From positions 1 through 7,131 of the forward strand of contig CANRDH010000079.1 in NCBI GenBank assembly GCA_947629295.1: a stretch of DNA of 7,131 nt, read 5' to 3'. The notes below the pieces were generated by a model. It saw only the letters and a program-made list of their open reading frames with translations, ran no database searches and was not told where the DNA came from. Shown here piece by piece: positions 4,990 through 7,131 of this stretch (the stretch's first letter is position 1; each line of letters opens with the position of its first letter). The DNA comes from an uncultured Clostridia bacterium (lineage in GTDB: Bacteria > Bacillota > Clostridia > Oscillospirales > Acutalibacteraceae). Made by a program: the position numbers and the translations under genes.

Positions 4990-7069
4990 TGAAAGAATTA
5001 TAACCTCCGGTCAGATTTTTGTATTGCTTTTTATATGCAAAATTTCAAATATTCTTATCAGTCCGGAAATATTTACGGGCAGAGGTTCGGTATGGGAATT
5101 ATTTTTCCCCCTTATTGTTTTTGCGCTGATTTCATTTATTTTTCTTATTCCCATAATAAAGTACCGTGATTATACGATGATTGATGAAAACGGTAAGTCT
5201 GAAAAGCTTATGAAATACGGCGGGATAGTTTATATTTTGTATTTTATCTATCTATCGGTATATCATTTGTTCTGCCTCAACGGCTTTATAGGTGAGCTTT
5301 CGGGTACGGGTATAGAAAGATACAGTATTCTCTTTTTTATATTGGCTGTTGCAGTATATGCGTCTTACAAAGGTCTTGAGGCAACGGCAAGATTTTCTGC
5401 TGTGGCACTCGTCGGTGTGATAATATCTGCTTTGCTTATGATATTTCTTCTTGTACCGTCATTTGATACGGAAAATCTTATGCCGATAAACTATATGGGA
5501 AGTGATCCCTTACGCAGCGGTATGATTTTAATGCTGTCACAGACTGAGGAATTTGCAATTTTATTTATTTTATGCAGGACTGCAAAGGGACAGTTTACCC
5601 GCATATCAGTGATGTGGAATATGTTCGTGTATATTTTTCTCGGTTCGATGCTTATATTAATTTGCGGAGCTCTGGGAGTTTATCTTACCGATATGCCCTA
5701 TCCGTTTTATCACAGTATTGACGGGTCGGGAGATTTGCAAAGATTCAATCCCTTTTTTATAGGAACTGCCGCTGCGTCGTTCTGTTGCTTACTCGGAGCG
5801 GAGCTGTATATAATTTTTCGGCTGATCGGGAATTTTTCCCGAAATAAGAAAATTATCAATTCTGCTTATATTCCGATATTGATATTTGTTTACGGTATAC
5901 TGATATTTTTATGCAATAACGGCAGCCTTGGAAAAACATTATTTGACAGTAATATAATGGCGGCTCTATCCGTAATTTTCTCACTTGTGATACCGATAAC
6001 GGCGGCTGTTGTATATAAGATACGTTTGAAAAAGGGAGTAAAAAGAGTTTTCAGAGCAGCCTCACTGATTCTGTGCATATCGCTTATCATACCGACTCTT
6101 TGCGGCTGCGGTGCTGCACAGCTCAATCAAAGACTTATAATTCAGGGGATAGGAATAGATAAAAACGATGATAAGTATACGATGACATATATCGTGCTTG
6201 ATACGGAGGCGGAGGAGGAAAATTCAATCAGACTTTTGTATTCCGACGGCGAGAACGTACAAAAGGCGATTGAAAATCTTGAAAATCAGAAGGGCCGCTC
6301 GGTGCTTTTAAGCCAATGCCTGTTTATAATGCTGAATGAGTCTGCGGCAGATGATATTGAAAGCAGTCTTTCTTATTTCAGGCATAATAACGATATTATG
6401 AAAACGACAAATATAATAGTGGCGGATGATTCAAAGTTTACCATAGATAATGCCGTGACAAAGCTTGGTTATACCTCGGAAAATATAAATCTGTTATATG
6501 ACAGCAGCGCGGTAAATCAGTCTGCAATTCATTTTTCACTTTTTGATTATGTATCATGTCTGAATGACAGATACGACGATATGCTGATACCTTATATAGA
6601 AACCGATAATTCATTGGCACTTATAAAAACAAACGGAAGCTATCTGGTCAGGAGCGATATGAAGAAAAGCGCAAGGCTTGATGCGGACGCAACAAGCGGC
6701 ATCCTGATAATAAACGAAAAGGCTGATGAGCTCAGAGGAAATATATCATACGGAGATATAAACTACGGTATAGACTCATGCACTGCGGGTACAAAAGCCG
6801 TATTGGAGGATGAGGAGCTTGTAATTGAATTAAATATAGATATTGTGCTTGACAAGGAATATGACAGTGAGGAAAAAGAAAAAATATACGAAGATATTTC
6901 CGATAAGCTTGATTCTGCGATCGAAATAAGTATCCACAGATGCGGCAGTGACGTCATATCTCTGAGCAGATATATAAATACGGTATATCCGAACAGCGTC
7001 ATAGGGGAGGACGATTGGCACAGACTGCTTGAGAAAAGCAGATGTAATATAAAGCTGGAAATTAAATAA
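4982..7069 (+). CDS. Fused spore germinant receptor B-C protein (GerAB-like permease joined to GerAC-like lipoprotein)
   Basis: One uninterrupted 695-residue ORF contains what are normally two genes. Residues 1-350 are the B subunit, of the APC-type spore germination permease family, with ten hydrophobic segments at about 10-27, 38-60, 79-99, 114-130, 139-159, 181-199, 210-234, 258-282, 293-311 and 325-346. A basic linker 'KIRLKKGVKRVFR' (346-358) leads into an eleventh hydrophobic segment (about 359-373) ending in the lipobox L373-C374-G375-C376. Residues 377-695 are the C subunit. It begins with 'LNQRLIIQGIGIDKNDDKYT', the hallmark of the Ger(x)C N-terminal domain, and finishes with the family-typical 'SRYINTVYPN...DDW..LL.....IKLEIK'. 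Both halves look complete, though the C half (about 320 residues) is slightly short. The normal stop, Shine-Dalgarno sequence and start between B and C are absent. With an even number of B segments the linker should be cytoplasmic, so the lipobox segment exports the C domain correctly. The B-C join is the unusual feature: the product could stay tethered or be split by signal peptidase II. Confidence 0.9.
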   Translation: MNNERIITSGQIFVLLFICKISNILISPEIFTGRGSVWELFFPLIVFALISFIFLIPIIKYRDYTMIDENGKSEKLMKYGGIVYILYFIYLSVYHLFCLNGFIGELSGTGIERYSILFFILAVAVYASYKGLEATARFSAVALVGVIISALLMIFLLVPSFDTENLMPINYMGSDPLRSGMILMLSQTEEFAILFILCRTAKGQFTRISVMWNMFVYIFLGSMLILICGALGVYLTDMPYPFYHSIDGSGDLQRFNPFFIGTAAASFCCLLGAELYIIFRLIGNFSRNKKIINSAYIPILIFVYGILIFLCNNGSLGKTLFDSNIMAALSVIFSLVIPITAAVVYKIRLKKGVKRVFRAASLILCISLIIPTLCGCGAAQLNQRLIIQGIGIDKNDDKYTMTYIVLDTEAEEENSIRLLYSDGENVQKAIENLENQKGRSVLLSQCLFIMLNESAADDIESSLSYFRHNNDIMKTTNIIVADDSKFTIDNAVTKLGYTSENINLLYDSSAVNQSAIHFSLFDYVSCLNDRYDDMLIPYIETDNSLALIKTNGSYLVRSDMKKSARLDADATSGILIINEKADELRGNISYGDINYGIDSCTAGTKAVLEDEELVIELNIDIVLDKEYDSEEKEKIYEDISDKLDSAIEISIHRCGSDVISLSRYINTVYPNSVIGEDDWHRLLEKSRCNIKLEIK
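6098..6109 (+). other. Internal lipobox (L-C-G-C) at the B-C junction
   Basis: Codons 373-376 encode Leu-Cys-Gly-Cys, matching the [LVI]-x-G-C signal peptidase II site. They are preceded by basic residues (K350, K351, K354, R355, R358) and a hydrophobic stretch of about 14 residues. This is a canonical lipoprotein signal peptide, except that it is internal to a 695-residue protein. Cys376 would be the lipidated residue after cleavage. Cleavage at an internal site is inferred, not shown. Confidence 0.65.
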
Positions 7070-7070
7070 T

Positions 7071-7091
7071 ATGAATAAGAACGGAGCTTGA
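7071..7091 (+). other. Six-codon ORF after the germination operon, possibly a gene remnant
   Basis: ATG at 7071 follows the fusion stop by one base and reads MNKNGA before TGA (7089-7091). It may be chance, or the 5' stub of a further operon gene cut off by the insertion sequence that appears to begin at 7094. No dedicated Shine-Dalgarno sequence is evident; the upstream bases are AT-rich. Confidence 0.2.
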
Positions 7092-7093
7092 AA

Positions 7094-7131
7094 TGCACCC
7101 CAAAAGTTAGACATTGTGATATAATGTATAA
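7094..7131. mobile_element. Probable left end of an IS3-family insertion sequence (partial)
   Basis: TGCACCCCAAAAGTTAGACA (7094-7113) strongly resembles the terminal inverted repeat of IS3-family elements, which begin with TG and often contain ACCCCAAAAGTTxGACA. It is followed at once by an extended -10 box, TGA-TATAAT (7117-7125), as expected for the promoter of a transposase gene near the left end. The window stops before any transposase reading frame, so neither orientation nor completeness can be confirmed. It lies only 24 nt downstream of the germination operon, and no terminator is seen between them. Confidence 0.55.

Noticed and set aside
6026..6028. Separate start of a gerC gene at TTG
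   Set aside because: No Shine-Dalgarno sequence stands upstream and the B frame runs straight through, so a fusion is the better reading.
6763..7114. Minus-strand ORFs over the end of the fusion gene
   Set aside because: They are Ser/Phe/Tyr-rich shadows of the GerC domain, with no recognisable domain.

Overview
The window looks like chromosomal DNA from an anaerobic, endospore-forming member of the Clostridia, possibly of Oscillospiraceae or Ruminococcus type. The evidence is moderately AT-rich coding sequence with strong GGAGG-type ribosome binding sites, TTG and GTG starts, a spore germinant receptor operon, and a DUF421/DUF4363 pair of the kind found in Clostridia. The taxonomic placement is inferred from protein style only.

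Layout, left to right. (1) Bases 1-180 are the 3' end of an SCP2 sterol-binding-domain protein. (2) A near-consensus sigma-A promoter (214-242) drives glgB (280-2181), a glycogen branching enzyme of the GH13_9 type that lacks the E. coli N1 domain but keeps every catalytic residue. (3) A long perfect hairpin (2205-2242) sits between the convergent glgB and the leftward pair DUF421 (2641-3324) and DUF4363 (2268-2648). That pair overlaps by 8 nt and is probably translationally coupled. (4) A 122-bp divergent intergenic region carries a 19-bp perfect palindrome (3393-3411) overlapping candidate -10 elements in both directions. (5) The rightward germination operon consists of gerA (A subunit, 3448-4989, TTG start) followed, with an 8-nt overlap, by one long ORF (4982-7069). 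(6) The last 38 bases look like the left terminus of an IS3-family insertion sequence.

The most interesting object is the ORF at 4982-7069. It is a continuous in-frame fusion of the germinant receptor B subunit (10-TM, amino-acid-permease-like) to the C subunit (a lipoprotein). The C subunit's signal peptide and lipobox survive in the middle of the protein as an eleventh hydrophobic segment ending in L-C-G-C. The predicted topology is consistent: the B part ends in the cytoplasm and the lipobox segment crosses out again. Signal peptidase II could therefore cut the chain into separate B and C subunits after synthesis, or the subunits could stay tethered.

Functionally, the right half is a spore inner-membrane module: a germinant receptor in two ORFs instead of three, and divergently a DUF421 membrane protein of a family that includes known spore-membrane proteins. 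The left half is housekeeping carbon storage (glycogen). No CRISPR array, tRNA, rRNA or recognised riboswitch was seen.
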